From an uncultured Prevotella sp. (lineage in GTDB: Bacteria; Bacteroidota; Bacteroidia; Bacteroidales; Bacteroidaceae): a DNA stretch of 29,852 bases. Under the pieces are notes generated by a model, which worked only from the letters and a program-made list of their open reading frames with translations, did not search any database and was not told the DNA's origin. The stretch covers positions 1 to 29,852 of the forward strand of contig CALCVT010000105.1 of assembly GCA_937906495.1 (NCBI GenBank), written 5' to 3'. Position 1 is the stretch's first letter; every line of letters begins with the position of its first letter. Below, piece after piece: positions 14,500-24,100 of the stretch. The translations under genes were made by a program, and so were the position numbers.

Positions 14500-16677
14500 T
14501 TACGGGCGTTTGTTGGTCATGATAAATTTGAGCACACCGCCTTTTACAATTGCCGCATGGTCAATGTAGTTTTTGGTATAGCGTTTTCCGTTCAGATAGA
14601 TGGCCTTTACGTATTTGTTATCCTTGCTCAGCCCCTCGGCAACGACGGTAAATTTGCGGTTGCCGGGCAGTTGCATTTCGATGCGGGGCAATTGGGGTGC
14701 GCCAAATACGTACTTGGCCGACACGGGGTCGACGGGGTAAAAGCCCATGGCCGAAAGGATGTACCAGGCCGACATCTGTCCGCAGTCATCGTTGCCGCAG
14801 AGTCCCTCGGGGGTAGGATGGTATTGCGTATCAAAGATTTCGCGGATAAGTTCCTGCGTGCGTGCAGGTTTTCCAGCCAGGGTGTAAAGGTAGGTTACGT
14901 GGTGCGAAGGTTCATTGCCGTGGGCATATTGTCCAATCAGTCCTGTAACGTCGGCCAGCCCTTTTCCTTCAAGTTTAACGGTAAAGAGTGAGTCGAGTTT
15001 TTGGCAGAAGTTGTCTTTACCGCCAAAGAGTTTGATTAGTCCCGGCACATCGTGTTGCACATGCCAGGTGTATTGCCAGGCGTTGCCCTCGGTGTAGTCG
15101 CCGCCGGTGCTCTCGGCGTGAGCCAGGTCGGAGGGGTTGAAAGGCGTTTTCCACGTTCCGTCGCTCAGGCGGGGACGCATAAAACGGGTGGTCGGGTCGA
15201 AGAGGTTTTTGTAGAAGCCGGCACGGTGTTCAAAGTACTTTTGGTCGTTCTTCTTGCCCATAAGGCGAGCCATGTCGGCGGCTGCATAGTCGTCGTAAAC
15301 CGATTCGAGGGTTGATGATACACTCTCGGCCTCCGTAAGGTCGGTGGGGAAGTAACCATACTTGGTGTAGTTTTCCCAGTTCGACTTTAGTTTATGACTA
15401 ACCGTCTGTGTGCGTTTTACGGCAGCGAAGGCACGTTCGGCGTCAAAGCCTCTGAAACCTTTGTGATACGCTTCGGCAACAATGCTTACGGAGTGGTTAC
15501 CAATCATGCAGTAGTTCTCTTTGCCCCAAAGCGCCCAGATGGGCAAGTGTCCCTGAACCTCGGCCTGGCTGACGAGCGAACGAACAAAGGGGTCTACCAT
15601 TTCGGGTACGGCCAGCGTATAGAAGGGGTGTGCAGCGCGGTAAGTGTCCCACGTCGAGAAGGTTGAGTAAAACGTTCCTCCCTCAGCCTTTACCAGTTCG
15701 CGGTTGGCATTGCGGTAGGTGCCGTCTACGTCGGCAATGTTGTTGGGTTGAATTAACGTGTGGTAGAAGGCTGTGTAGAAGTTGGCTTTCTCGTCTTTCG
15801 AGCCCTCCACCTTGAAGCGGCAGAGCAGGTTGTTCCAAGTGGCAGTGGCTGATTGTGCCGTGGCATCGAAGTCCCAACCGGGCAGTTCGGCAGCCAGGTT
15901 ACGACGTGCACCTTCGATGGTAGCCGATGACAGGGCTATTTTTACACCCAACTGCTCGCCAGCCTTCAAGTCGAAGTGTACGAGCAGCCGGTTGCCACGT
16001 TCGGTGCTTTGCAGGGGCAAGTTTTCCATCCGCTTCATGGGGCGGTCAAACGTCATAACGAAGTACACATCCTGATCAACCCACACATTACTCCGAACGT
16101 GCCCCGAAAGGGTACGTTCATCCTCCCAGTTCACCTCGCATTCGGTTACGTGCGAGTGGTATTGCTTATCGTTCCATGCAGGTCCGTGTTGCAGGTCAAC
16201 GTAGAGTGCTGCCGAGTCGGCACGTTCAAAGGTATAACGGTGGAAAGCTACATGCGGAGTAGCCGTCAGTTCAGCTTTAACTCCGGTTTCGGTCAGATTG
16301 ACGGTGTAGTAGCCGGGATGTGCTTTCTCGCTGGCTTTATCAAAGTTGCTGCGGTAGTCTTTGCGTCCGGGGCGTGCTGTTGAAGGCATAACGAGCACAT
16401 CGCCCAAATCCAGGCATCCGGTTCCGTTCAGGTGGGTTTGCGAAAAGCCCCAGATGCGGGTATCTGAGTTAATGTATTCGGCGCAGTACTGCCATCCCAC
16501 CGCCCCGGTTACAGGGCTGGTCTGTACGAGTCCGAAGGGCACACAGGCACCAGGAAAAGTATGTCCGTTGGCCGCGCCGCCAATAAAGGTGTTTACATAG
16601 TCAACGGGCTGTTGGGCATTTGCCGTCAGACCGGCAGTAGCCAGCCCCAGGGCAAGGTAGAGCGAAGTAAACTTCAT
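14500..16677 (-). CDS. Exported glycoside hydrolase family 92 (alpha-mannosidase type)
   Basis: GH92 enzymes are calcium-dependent exo-alpha-mannosidases, mostly acting on mannans and N-glycans. A signal peptide ends near LTANAQ. The N-terminal domain starts with the family hallmark DYVNTFIGGAANGHTFPGACVPFGLVQTSP. Other family motifs are GTGCLDLGDVLVMP, STFSTWDTYRAAHP (about residues 338-351), TEGNAWQYTW (about 527-536, with the likely catalytic acid Glu) and GNDDCGQMSAWYILSAMGFYPV. Length of 725 is usual. It is not within a SusC/SusD locus and has no carbohydrate-uptake neighbours here. It may be transcribed with priA upstream or from a promoter I could not find in 16678-16880. Confidence 0.94.
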   Translation of the reverse strand: MKFTSLYLALGLATAGLTANAQQPVDYVNTFIGGAANGHTFPGACVPFGLVQTSPVTGAVGWQYCAEYINSDTRIWGFSQTHLNGTGCLDLGDVLVMPSTARPGRKDYRSNFDKASEKAHPGYYTVNLTETGVKAELTATPHVAFHRYTFERADSAALYVDLQHGPAWNDKQYHSHVTECEVNWEDERTLSGHVRSNVWVDQDVYFVMTFDRPMKRMENLPLQSTERGNRLLVHFDLKAGEQLGVKIALSSATIEGARRNLAAELPGWDFDATAQSATATWNNLLCRFKVEGSKDEKANFYTAFYHTLIQPNNIADVDGTYRNANRELVKAEGGTFYSTFSTWDTYRAAHPFYTLAVPEMVDPFVRSLVSQAEVQGHLPIWALWGKENYCMIGNHSVSIVAEAYHKGFRGFDAERAFAAVKRTQTVSHKLKSNWENYTKYGYFPTDLTEAESVSSTLESVYDDYAAADMARLMGKKNDQKYFEHRAGFYKNLFDPTTRFMRPRLSDGTWKTPFNPSDLAHAESTGGDYTEGNAWQYTWHVQHDVPGLIKLFGGKDNFCQKLDSLFTVKLEGKGLADVTGLIGQYAHGNEPSHHVTYLYTLAGKPARTQELIREIFDTQYHPTPEGLCGNDDCGQMSAWYILSAMGFYPVDPVSAKYVFGAPQLPRIEMQLPGNRKFTVVAEGLSKDNKYVKAIYLNGKRYTKNYIDHAAIVKGGVLKFIMTNKRP

Positions 16678-16880
16678 GGTGTAGGTTTTATGATGATTGA
16701 TTAAATGCGAGTTTTAGGGAACCGGTTGCGGCCCTTGTGTAAGATGCAGCGGGTGCAAGGGTTGTTTGTATCTTGAAGTTGCAGCCTTTCTTGGGGTCGA
16801 GGCCAGTTTTATTGTGTTGCTTGACTTATCGTATTCTTGGCCTGCTGCAGTATATTGGGAGCGGGCTGTTAGTCTCAGCA

Positions 16881-19379
16881 TTAAGGGTCAACGTCAAAGT
16901 AAAGGGCAACGCCTTTGCAGCCGGTTTGCTGTTGTAGCAAGTCGTAGGCAGCCCATAGTGTGCGTCGAACGCCCGAGGTAGGCAGATTGCCTGGAATTTT
17001 GAGCACCAGTTTGCGAATGTAGAGCAACTGGATGCGGCTTACAGCCGGGCGGTCGGGACCTAACAGCCCTTTACCGAAGTGAGGGCGCAGCATACCGGCC
17101 AGGATATCGGCCGCATGGGCAACTACCTCTTCCTTACGGTGTTTCAGGTAAATGTCGATAAGGCGGCAGGCCGGCGGAAAGTTAAAGAGTGTACGCTCTT
17201 CGAGCTGGTCGTGAAACATGGCCCGGTAGTCGCCCCTCACCACTTGTTGTATCAAGGGCAAATCGGGCTGTCGGGTTTGCAGCACCACCAATCCGCGCTG
17301 TCCGCGCCGGCCGGCACGTCCGGCCACCTGCAACAGCATTTGGAAAGCGCGCTCGTGGGCTCTGAAGTCCGGCACATTGAGCATGTGGTCGGCATTGATA
17401 ATACCCACCACGTGTACATGGTCAAAGTCGAGTCCTTTGGTAACCATCTGGGTGCCGATGAGCAAGTCGGTTTCGCGTTTCTGAAAACGCGTTATCAGCT
17501 GTTCGTAAGCATTCCGGGTACGGGTGGTATCAAGATCCATGCGTGCGGTGCGTGCTTCGGGGAATGCCGTTTGCGCCGCCGACTCAATTTTTTCAGTGCC
17601 GTACCCCTGGTCGCGCAGTTCGGTGCAGGCACAATTGGGGCATTGCTTGGGCAGGTCGTACACCGAGCCGCAGTAGTGACAAACCAAGCGGTTCATGCGT
17701 TGGTGGTAGGTAAGGCTTACATCGCATTGGGTGCAACGGGGTGTCCAGCCACAGGTACGGCATTCGAGCACTGGCGAGTAGCCGCGGCGGTTTTGGAAGA
17801 AGATAGCCTGTTCGCCCCGTTCGAGTGCCTGGCGCACCTCGTCGGTTAGCCGGGGCGAGAAGGGCGTTTTCATCAGCTTCTTGCGGCGCAGTTCCTTCAC
17901 GTCTTCCACTACGATTTCGGGCATTTCAACTGCTCCGTAGCGATGCATCATTTCTACAAGTCCGTATTTTCCACTGAGGGCATGCCGGTAGCTTTCGACC
18001 GAAGGGGTAGCAGTGCCGAGCAGCACCTTGGCTCCGTACGAGCGTGCCAGTATGATAGCCGTGTCGCGGGCATGGTAGCGGGGGGCAGGGTCCTGTTGCT
18101 TGTAGCTTGTTTCGTGCTCTTCGTCAACAATGACCAGTCCTAAGTTTTTGAAGGGTAGAAATACGGCCGACCTCACTCCGAGTATCAGTTTAAAGGGGTG
18201 GTTGCCCAATTGCTGTTTCCAGAGTTCTACTCTTTCGGCATCTGGAAATTTAGAGTGGTAAACCCCCATCTCCTCGCCAAAAACGCGTTGCAGGCGGGTG
18301 GTGAGCTGAGTGGTCAATGCAATTTCGGGTACCAGGTAAAGCACTTGCTTGCCCTGGGCCAAAACTTTCTCAATAAGGGCCATGTACACCTCGGTCTTGC
18401 CGCTCGAGGTTACACCGTGAAGCAGACAGATGTCTTTTTCGTCAAAGAGTTGTACAATGCGGTTGTAAGCACACTGCTGTTGTTCGGCCAGTTGCTTGCG
18501 CGGCTGGCGGTTGTAGCGCGGTTTGCCGTCGGGCATGTCCATGGTTTGTGGCAAACGCCCGCATACGCGGGCACAAACCTCGAGCACTCCTTTTTTGCGC
18601 AGGGCTGTTAGTGCCGTTTTTTCGCTGTCGGTGGTGCAGAGGGTTGTTCGCAATACCTCGTAAGTTCGTGGCGTAGCCCCGTTGTCCAGTTCGGCAGCAG
18701 CTCCCGACAGGTCGAGAAAGCGGAGCAGCAAGGCCTCCTGGGCTTTCGAGCGTTTCAAACTTTCGGCCAGGCTGGCAAGCAGTTGGCTGTTGGCCCAGCT
18801 GGGGGCCAACTGCACGTAGTTCTCGGTGCGTGGCTTAAAGCGTTGTTGCAGATTCTCGTACACTTTTACCGCTCCGGTTTCGAGCAGATGGCGGATGGGG
18901 TTGAGCAGATGGGGTATGCCCAGGTCTTTTTCGAGCGTTTGCAGTTTGTAGCCCTTGTCTGTTTTAAGGGCTTGCATCACTGCCTGTTCGCGGGGGGTGA
19001 GGGGCTGAGTGGGTTCAAATTCGGGGTTACGTACAATCAAGGTTTCGCTCTCGGGTTTCAGTCCCGAGGGCAGTGCTGCCTTCATAACCTCACCGGGTGT
19101 ACACATGTAGTAGTTGCATATCCAGCGCCAGAGTTCAATTTGTTGGGGCAGCACGATAGGCGCAGGATCGGCCAGGTCAGTCACCTCCTTGAGTTCAAGG
19201 CCTGGCTGGGGGTGCTCATGGTGTACCTGTACCACAATACCGGTGTAGTAGCGCTTAGGGCCAAACTGTACCACTACGCGCGCACCTTTTTCAACGCGGC
19301 CTTCGAGCACCGGGGGCAGCGAGTAGGTAAAGGCACCCCGCAGGGCTAAGGGTACAATTAGAGTAACGTATTGGGGCAT
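16881..19379 (-). CDS. priA: PriA, primosomal replication-restart helicase
   Basis: PriA recognises stalled or repaired forks and reloads the replicative helicase. The N-terminal DNA-binding region covers about residues 1-200. The helicase core has Walker A GVTSSGKTE (about 320-328), DEEH (about 417-420), GTATPSVES and the C-terminal QVAGRAGRRGQRG. The zinc-binding insert has paired cysteines in CRTCGWTPRCTQC and CHYCG...CPNC (from about residue 538). Length of 832 fits Bacteroidota PriA. It starts 66 bp after the stop of the pseudouridine synthase gene on the same strand and may share its promoter. Confidence 0.97.
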   Translation of the reverse strand: MPQYVTLIVPLALRGAFTYSLPPVLEGRVEKGARVVVQFGPKRYYTGIVVQVHHEHPQPGLELKEVTDLADPAPIVLPQQIELWRWICNYYMCTPGEVMKAALPSGLKPESETLIVRNPEFEPTQPLTPREQAVMQALKTDKGYKLQTLEKDLGIPHLLNPIRHLLETGAVKVYENLQQRFKPRTENYVQLAPSWANSQLLASLAESLKRSKAQEALLLRFLDLSGAAAELDNGATPRTYEVLRTTLCTTDSEKTALTALRKKGVLEVCARVCGRLPQTMDMPDGKPRYNRQPRKQLAEQQQCAYNRIVQLFDEKDICLLHGVTSSGKTEVYMALIEKVLAQGKQVLYLVPEIALTTQLTTRLQRVFGEEMGVYHSKFPDAERVELWKQQLGNHPFKLILGVRSAVFLPFKNLGLVIVDEEHETSYKQQDPAPRYHARDTAIILARSYGAKVLLGTATPSVESYRHALSGKYGLVEMMHRYGAVEMPEIVVEDVKELRRKKLMKTPFSPRLTDEVRQALERGEQAIFFQNRRGYSPVLECRTCGWTPRCTQCDVSLTYHQRMNRLVCHYCGSVYDLPKQCPNCACTELRDQGYGTEKIESAAQTAFPEARTARMDLDTTRTRNAYEQLITRFQKRETDLLIGTQMVTKGLDFDHVHVVGIINADHMLNVPDFRAHERAFQMLLQVAGRAGRRGQRGLVVLQTRQPDLPLIQQVVRGDYRAMFHDQLEERTLFNFPPACRLIDIYLKHRKEEVVAHAADILAGMLRPHFGKGLLGPDRPAVSRIQLLYIRKLVLKIPGNLPTSGVRRTLWAAYDLLQQQTGCKGVALYFDVDP

Positions 19380-19445
19380 GGGCTAAAGGCGCGTGCCGCA
19401 GCGGCTGGTTGGGGTCGCTGCGGCACAGGCTATGGAGTAGAAGGA

Positions 19446-20324
19446 TTATATAATTTGAAATTTGCGCGGCACGCCTGTTTCAAAGTGCAGGGGTTCGCCC
19501 GTAATGGGGTGGTAAAAGTTGAGGCGGAAGGCGTGTAGGGCCAATCGGCCGATGGGGTCGTCGCCGTTGCCATACTTGGTATCGCCACACACGGGGTGTC
19601 CAAGGTCTTGCATGTGCACGCGTATTTGGTTTTTGCGTCCGGTTTCAAGTTTCAGTTCTACCAGCGAGTGCTTGTCGTTGCTGCGCAACACGCGAAAGTG
19701 GGTCACAGCATATTTGCCACCATTGTCGGTGGGCGATGAGTAGGTAAAGTAGGCCTTGTTGTCCTTGAGCCAGCTTTTAACCGTACCGCTCTGCTGTTCC
19801 ATCCTGCCCGATACCAGGGCCATGTAGCGGCGGTCGGTCACAATGTCCTGCCAGTTGTGCTCGAGTATCTGTTCAGCCTCGATGGTTTTGGCATATACCA
19901 GCAAGCCCGAGGTGTCGCGGTCTAAGCGGTGCACCACATGGGCGCAACACTTTTGGTGAGTGCGGTGAAAGTAGTCGTCGAGCACCTTCTTCACACAGAA
20001 GGAGTGGTGCGACGAGGCCATGGAAAGAATGCCCGGAGCCTTTTCGATGACAATAAGCTGCGGGTCTTCGTATACAATCTTTACAAACTTGGATTGCAGT
20101 TCGCCCTTGGGCTTGCGCTTGGATATTTCAACCAGTTGTCCGGGCTTGAGTTCAAGGTCGAACTGCTTGGTGTTTTTGTGGTCTACCCTAACACCGCCTC
20201 CGCCCAGTATGGCCTTGGCCTTGCTGCGGCTGATGCCTTGCAGGGCTTGTTCGATAAAATCAAGTAACTGTATGGGGGCTTTAACTTTAAAAGTGGTGTA
20301 GCGTAAGGCCGATGAGTTGCGCAT
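19446..20324 (-). CDS. RluA-family pseudouridine synthase with S4 domain
   Basis: It isomerises uridine in 23S rRNA or tRNA. An S4 RNA-binding domain at about residues 15-70 (LDFIEQALQGISRSKAKAILGGGGVRVD) precedes the catalytic domain with the RluA motif HRLDRDTSGLLVYAKT (about 132-147), whose Asp in RLDRDTSG is the catalytic residue. Further family marks are KNQIRVHMQDLGHPVCGDTKYG and RLALHAFRLNF. The domain layout is like RluD/RluC, but the target uridine cannot be assigned. A good promoter lies at 20361-20392. Confidence 0.93.
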   Translation of the reverse strand: MRNSSALRYTTFKVKAPIQLLDFIEQALQGISRSKAKAILGGGGVRVDHKNTKQFDLELKPGQLVEISKRKPKGELQSKFVKIVYEDPQLIVIEKAPGILSMASSHHSFCVKKVLDDYFHRTHQKCCAHVVHRLDRDTSGLLVYAKTIEAEQILEHNWQDIVTDRRYMALVSGRMEQQSGTVKSWLKDNKAYFTYSSPTDNGGKYAVTHFRVLRSNDKHSLVELKLETGRKNQIRVHMQDLGHPVCGDTKYGNGDDPIGRLALHAFRLNFYHPITGEPLHFETGVPRKFQII

Positions 20325-20360
20325 AGTTGTTTAAGTGCTATATATAATAGATGAGTGCTG

Positions 20361-20392
20361 CAAAATTACAACCTCGGCCGTGATTGCGCAAA
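20361..20392 (-). promoter_or_regulatory. Promoter of the pseudouridine synthase (and possibly priA)
   Basis: On the minus strand TTTG (20392-20389) and TAATTTTG (20368-20361) are spaced by 20 bp. The -7 box lies 36 bp before the start codon. Confidence 0.75.
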
Positions 20393-20485
20393 TTTTAAAC
20401 CTGTTTTCCCTCATTTTATTTGGTTTTGAAGGCTTGCCCGGGCTGCATCACATGGCTTTAAGGCGTATTGGCTAACGTAGCAGGC

Positions 20486-20529
20486 GTGTAAAAAGTTTAG
20501 CACCTGGATGTCGAACATTTTACACCCCG
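20486..20529. repeat. Dispersed repeat element, copy 2
   Basis: GTGTAAA, TTTA, CACC, a 14-nt spacer and TTTACACC occur with exactly the same internal distances as at 9246-9289, while the spacer bases differ. Conserved spacing with divergent spacer argues for a shared element, not chance. Confidence 0.55.
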
Positions 20530-20691
20530 GGTTGTTTAACCACCTGTAGCTATGGCGGGTTGGCAGCTCCGTGCAAGAAGCCTTAATGCCTGAAAAGGGG
20601 CAAAAAAACACTTTTTTCGGCTATCATAAAGTGTGCCAAGCTATCGTTTTGCTCTATAAAAGTGTATTTCTTGCATTTTTGTTGTATAAAA

Positions 20692-20722
20692 TTGGCGGGT
20701 TCGTGAAAAATAAATACATTTG
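20692..20722 (+). promoter_or_regulatory. Promoter of the thioredoxin-like gene
   Basis: TTGG (20692-20695) and TACATTTG (20715-20722) are spaced by 19 bp. The ATG is 71 bp downstream. Confidence 0.75.
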
Positions 20723-20793
20723 CACCCAAAGGTTAGCCGAAGTCACCGGCACTTTCTTGTTTAGCTTAATTATCTAACGCAATATCGACCAAA

Positions 20794-21288
20794 ATGAAAG
20801 TAAAAAGTTTTTGCATTGTTATGCTCCTCTTGTGGGGATGCATCGGCTCGGCTTTTGCCCAGCTCCCTTCGGTAAAGTTGAAGGACATTAACGGTAAGGT
20901 AATTGACACGGCTACGCTCTCGAACGATGGCAAGCCTTTTATTATCAGCTTCTTTGCAACCTGGTGCAAGCCCTGCAACCGCGAGCTCAAGGCTATTCAC
21001 GAGGTTTATCCCGATTGGCAGGATGAAACCGGTGTGCGCGTTATTGCCATCTCGATTGATGAGGCTCAGAATGCACAAAAGGTAAAGCCCATGGTCGACG
21101 CTGCAGGCTGGGAATACCAAGTGCTGCTCGACCCTAACAGCGACTTCCGTCGTGCTATGGGTGTGAACATGATTCCACACGTATTTGTTATTGACGGCGA
21201 CGGCAAAGTGGCCGAAAGCCGCAGCGGTTATACCGAAGGTGGCGAGTCGCACCTCATCGAGAAGGTTCGCGAATTGCTCAATAAGTAA
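20794..21288 (+). CDS. TlpA-like periplasmic thioredoxin-family protein
   Basis: A signal peptide (cleavage near GSAFAQ) exports a thioredoxin fold with the active site FFATWCKPCNREL (WCKPC at about residues 57-61). The TlpA/AhpC-type FIISFF strand precedes it, and the cis-Pro loop is in MIPHVFVID. It should reduce or oxidise cysteines of envelope proteins. Length of 164 is usual for a stand-alone domain. It has its own promoter and a GC-rich hairpin after it. The following genes include proteins with CxxC sites, which are possible partners. Confidence 0.92.
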   Translation: MKVKSFCIVMLLLWGCIGSAFAQLPSVKLKDINGKVIDTATLSNDGKPFIISFFATWCKPCNRELKAIHEVYPDWQDETGVRVIAISIDEAQNAQKVKPMVDAAGWEYQVLLDPNSDFRRAMGVNMIPHVFVIDGDGKVAESRSGYTEGGESHLIEKVRELLNK

Positions 21289-21307
21289 ACCTACATTTTT
21301 ATCGGAT

Positions 21308-21342
21308 GCGGAGCGTTTCCCTTTGAAGGGGATGCGCTCCGC
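21308..21342 (+). terminator. Hairpin after the thioredoxin-like gene
   Basis: GCGGAGCG (21308-21315) pairs with CGCTCCGC (21335-21342), extended inside by TCCC/GGGGA-type pairing. There is no T-run, so it may end transcription poorly or mainly protect the 3' end. Confidence 0.5.
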
Positions 21343-21473
21343 AATACCCTAAGCCGTACCACGGCATGAATACTTGCCCGTATGGCTTCAAGCGGTTTGG
21401 CTTGGATAGCCGCATCAACCCTTCTTTTGATTTCTATTCTCCTTTTCTCAAAAACCTGTAAACCACTGTCTCA

Positions 21474-23225
21474 ATGAAAAAGTATGCCGCCCTTGCGGCG
21501 CTCGCCCTCACTTCGGCCTTCACGCTGAATGCACAAAACGAGGACGACGGCAAGAAGTTCACGCTACACGGAAGCATTCAGAGCGATGTGCTCACCTTCC
21601 CGCAGGAAGACAATAAAATCGGTACCGGTACGTACAAAGACGACTTCATGACCAACACCTATGCCGAACTGCACTTGCTCAACAAGTATTTTCAGGCTGG
21701 TGCCCGATTGGAGTACCTTGACCACCCCCTGCCCGGCTTCGAAGCCGACTTCAAAGGCTGGGGCGTTCCGTACTTCTATTTGAAAGGAAACTATAAATGG
21801 GCTGAACTTACGCTGGGCGACTTTTACGACCAGTTTGGCTCGGGACTCATCTTCCGCACCTACGAGGAACGTTCGCTGGGTGTTGACAACTCGCTCCGTG
21901 GCGGACGTCTGGTGCTCAAACCCTTTAAGGGCGTAAGCCTCAAGGTGCTCGGTGGACAGCAGCGCTACTATTGGCATCACCGCAACCTCGACAACTGCTC
22001 GCCCTGGACCTATGGCGGCGACCTCGAACTCAATGTTGACCAGTGGGTAAAGGCAATGGACGAAAAGGGCACGCGCCTGACGCTCGGCTTCTCGGCTGTG
22101 AGCAACCATGCCGGAAAGGAAAGCGATATCTACGTTACCCGTCCCGACAACGAGAATAATGTAGGTACTTACAAGTTGAACATGCCCAAAAACGTGGGCG
22201 CCTTCGACGTGCGTGCCAACTTGCAAACAGGCAACTATAGCTTCCTGGCCGAATATGCCTGGAAGGGTAACGACCCCTCGGCCTCGAACGGCTATATCTA
22301 CAATAAGGGTAAAACCCTCCTCCTCTCAGGTTCGTACTCCAAGCGTGGTATGAGCGTATTGCTCCAGGCCAAGCGCAGTGAAGACATGGCTTTCCGCTCG
22401 CGCCGTACCATCGACAAGGCTTCGACAGCCGGCTACATCAACCACCTGCCGGCATTTGCCATGCAGCACACTTATGCCCTCGCTGCCCTCTATCCCTATG
22501 CTACGCAGATGACACCGGGCGAATGGGCCTTCCAGGCCGAAGTGGGCTACAACTTCAAGCGTAAAACACCCCTGGGTGGCAAGTATGGAACGAACGTGAA
22601 GGTGAACTTCTCGCACGTACGCGGCATTGAGCAGGACGTGAAGGAAGGACACACCACTGAGCCGGGTGGAAATGGTGCCGACTCGCGTTTCTTTAAGATG
22701 GGTCCGCAGACTTACTATCAGGACGTGAACGTACAGATTGAGAAGAAGTTTACCCGCCAGTTCAAACTCAACTTTATGTACTCGCACCAGCGCTACAACC
22801 AGGAGGTGGTTGAGGGTCACGGCGACAAGGCCATCAAGAGTCACATCTTCATTGCCGAGGGTAAGTACCAGTTCTCACCCAAAATAACCTTGCGCGGCGA
22901 GGCGCAGTACCTCCACACCAAGCAGGATCAGGGTGACTGGTGGTACGGATTGCTCGAACTCTCGGTGCTCCCCAACTTTATGTTTACCATCAGCGACCAG
23001 TTCAATGCCAATGTGCCTACTTACACCCCGACAGGTGCTGTAGACGAAAGCAAGGGCACAAACAAGGTACACTACCTCATGGGATCGGTAACCTTTACAC
23101 ATAAGGCCCACCGCTTGCAGCTGAGCTATGGTAAAACGCGCGCAGGTTATAACTGCTCGGGTGGCGTATGTCGCTATGTACCGGCCTCAAAGGGCTTGCA
23201 GGCTTCTTACTCGTTCAACTTCTAA
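21474..23225 (+). CDS. DUF6029 family outer-membrane protein
   Basis: A signal peptide (cleavage near TLNAQ) precedes about 560 residues of alternating polar/hydrophobic strands. Examples are FTLHGSIQSDVLTF, FQAGARLEYLDHPL and the C-terminal HRLQLSYGKTRAGYNCSGGVCRYVP, and the protein ends in an aromatic residue (SYSFNF), as beta-barrel proteins do. The sequence near GWGVPYFYLKGNYKWAELTLGDFYDQFGSGLIFRTYEERSLGVDNSLRG fits what I know of DUF6029, a Bacteroidota family of unknown function. It lies 16 bp before the Omp28-type lipoprotein gene, so the two form an operon. A small outer-membrane barrel partner for the lipoprotein is the likely arrangement. Confidence 0.85.
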   Translation: MKKYAALAALALTSAFTLNAQNEDDGKKFTLHGSIQSDVLTFPQEDNKIGTGTYKDDFMTNTYAELHLLNKYFQAGARLEYLDHPLPGFEADFKGWGVPYFYLKGNYKWAELTLGDFYDQFGSGLIFRTYEERSLGVDNSLRGGRLVLKPFKGVSLKVLGGQQRYYWHHRNLDNCSPWTYGGDLELNVDQWVKAMDEKGTRLTLGFSAVSNHAGKESDIYVTRPDNENNVGTYKLNMPKNVGAFDVRANLQTGNYSFLAEYAWKGNDPSASNGYIYNKGKTLLLSGSYSKRGMSVLLQAKRSEDMAFRSRRTIDKASTAGYINHLPAFAMQHTYALAALYPYATQMTPGEWAFQAEVGYNFKRKTPLGGKYGTNVKVNFSHVRGIEQDVKEGHTTEPGGNGADSRFFKMGPQTYYQDVNVQIEKKFTRQFKLNFMYSHQRYNQEVVEGHGDKAIKSHIFIAEGKYQFSPKITLRGEAQYLHTKQDQGDWWYGLLELSVLPNFMFTISDQFNANVPTYTPTGAVDESKGTNKVHYLMGSVTFTHKAHRLQLSYGKTRAGYNCSGGVCRYVPASKGLQASYSFNF

Positions 23226-23241
23226 ACCTCTCTGACTTCTT

Positions 23242-24063
23242 ATGAAATTATCTCGCTTATACCTCCTGCTCGGTTTGGCGGCTGCCGGATTTACGGCCTG
23301 CGAAAATGTCGATGAGGCCGAACGCTTTGACGGCCCTGTAGCGGTGGAGGAAATCTTGGCTAAGTCTACCAAAAACATCCTCGTGGAGGACTTTACCGGA
23401 CAAAAATGTGTGAACTGTCCGAAGGCTACCGATGTGGTTCACCAAATGCAGCAGCAATATGGCAAAGACCGCGTAGTGGCTGTAGCTATTCACGGCGGTT
23501 CGCTGGCACTCGAAGAGGGTAAATCGAAAATCGGACTGGCTAACCCTACGGGTATTGAGTATCACAAGCATTGGAACCTGGAATCATGGCCCAAGGGCTT
23601 GATTGACCGCCATGGTGGCGTGACCGACTTTGAGCAATGGCAGGGCTCGGTCGTACAGCGCTTTACGCTCGACTGGCAAACGAAGGTCGAACTCAGCGTA
23701 ACTCCGGTTTACGATGCTGCAACCCGTCAGCTCAAGCTCACAGCAGCAATCGAGGCTAAAGAGGGGGTTGACGGCAAGTTGCAGGTATGGCTCACCGAGA
23801 GCAACATCAAGATGCGCCAATACATGCCCGACGGCTCCAAAAACGATAACTACATCCATAACCACGTGTTCCGCGCTTCGGTAAACGACCCCTACGGCGA
23901 CCCGCTCACCTTGGCAGCAGGCGAAACCCAAACAAAGGATTATACCTATGAGTTGGCCGAGAAATGGGTGCCCGAGAACATGGCCCTCGTAGTGTTCTAC
24001 TACAACGAGGCCGATGGCGTGATGCAGGTAATCGAGAAACCCGTCATTGCCAAGGCTGAATAG
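23242..24063 (+). CDS. Omp28-family lipoprotein with thioredoxin-like CxxC
   Basis: The N-terminus has a lipobox (GFTAC, Cys20), so it is lipidated and probably faces the outer membrane. A thioredoxin-like domain follows with the sequence VEDFTGQKCVNCPKATDVVHQM, where CVNC takes the active-site position, then VVAVAIHGGSL. The C-terminal half is beta-rich (KVELSVTPVYDAATRQLKLTAAIEA) with the HNHVFRASVNDPYG stretch of Omp28 relatives. The family is named from a Porphyromonas gingivalis surface protein; its activity is not settled. It follows the DUF6029 gene by 16 bp and precedes a type IX cargo gene by 37 bp. Confidence 0.88.
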   Translation: MKLSRLYLLLGLAAAGFTACENVDEAERFDGPVAVEEILAKSTKNILVEDFTGQKCVNCPKATDVVHQMQQQYGKDRVVAVAIHGGSLALEEGKSKIGLANPTGIEYHKHWNLESWPKGLIDRHGGVTDFEQWQGSVVQRFTLDWQTKVELSVTPVYDAATRQLKLTAAIEAKEGVDGKLQVWLTESNIKMRQYMPDGSKNDNYIHNHVFRASVNDPYGDPLTLAAGETQTKDYTYELAEKWVPENMALVVFYYNEADGVMQVIEKPVIAKAE

Positions 24064-24100
24064 TACTAACAAACGCAATAAACAAAACGACTAATAACTT

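Larger units (their letters stand above)
20325..20793. other. 469-bp intergenic region between divergent genes
   Basis: No supported gene. It holds the minus-strand promoter of the pseudouridine synthase, copy 2 of the dispersed repeat (20486-20529), a 7-bp hairpin ACACTTT/AAAGTGT (20608-20614/20628-20634) and the plus-strand promoter of the thioredoxin-like gene. The rest shows nothing I recognise. Confidence 0.6.

Noticed and set aside
16678..16880. Promoter or terminator between priA and the GH92 gene
   Set aside because: No TAnnTTTG box was found on the minus strand, and the only hairpin (CCCTTG/CAAGGG) is short and has no T-run.
17079..17849. 256-codon plus-strand reading frame opposite priA
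   Set aside because: priA motifs on the minus strand are complete, and no independent promoter or motif supports the plus-strand frame.
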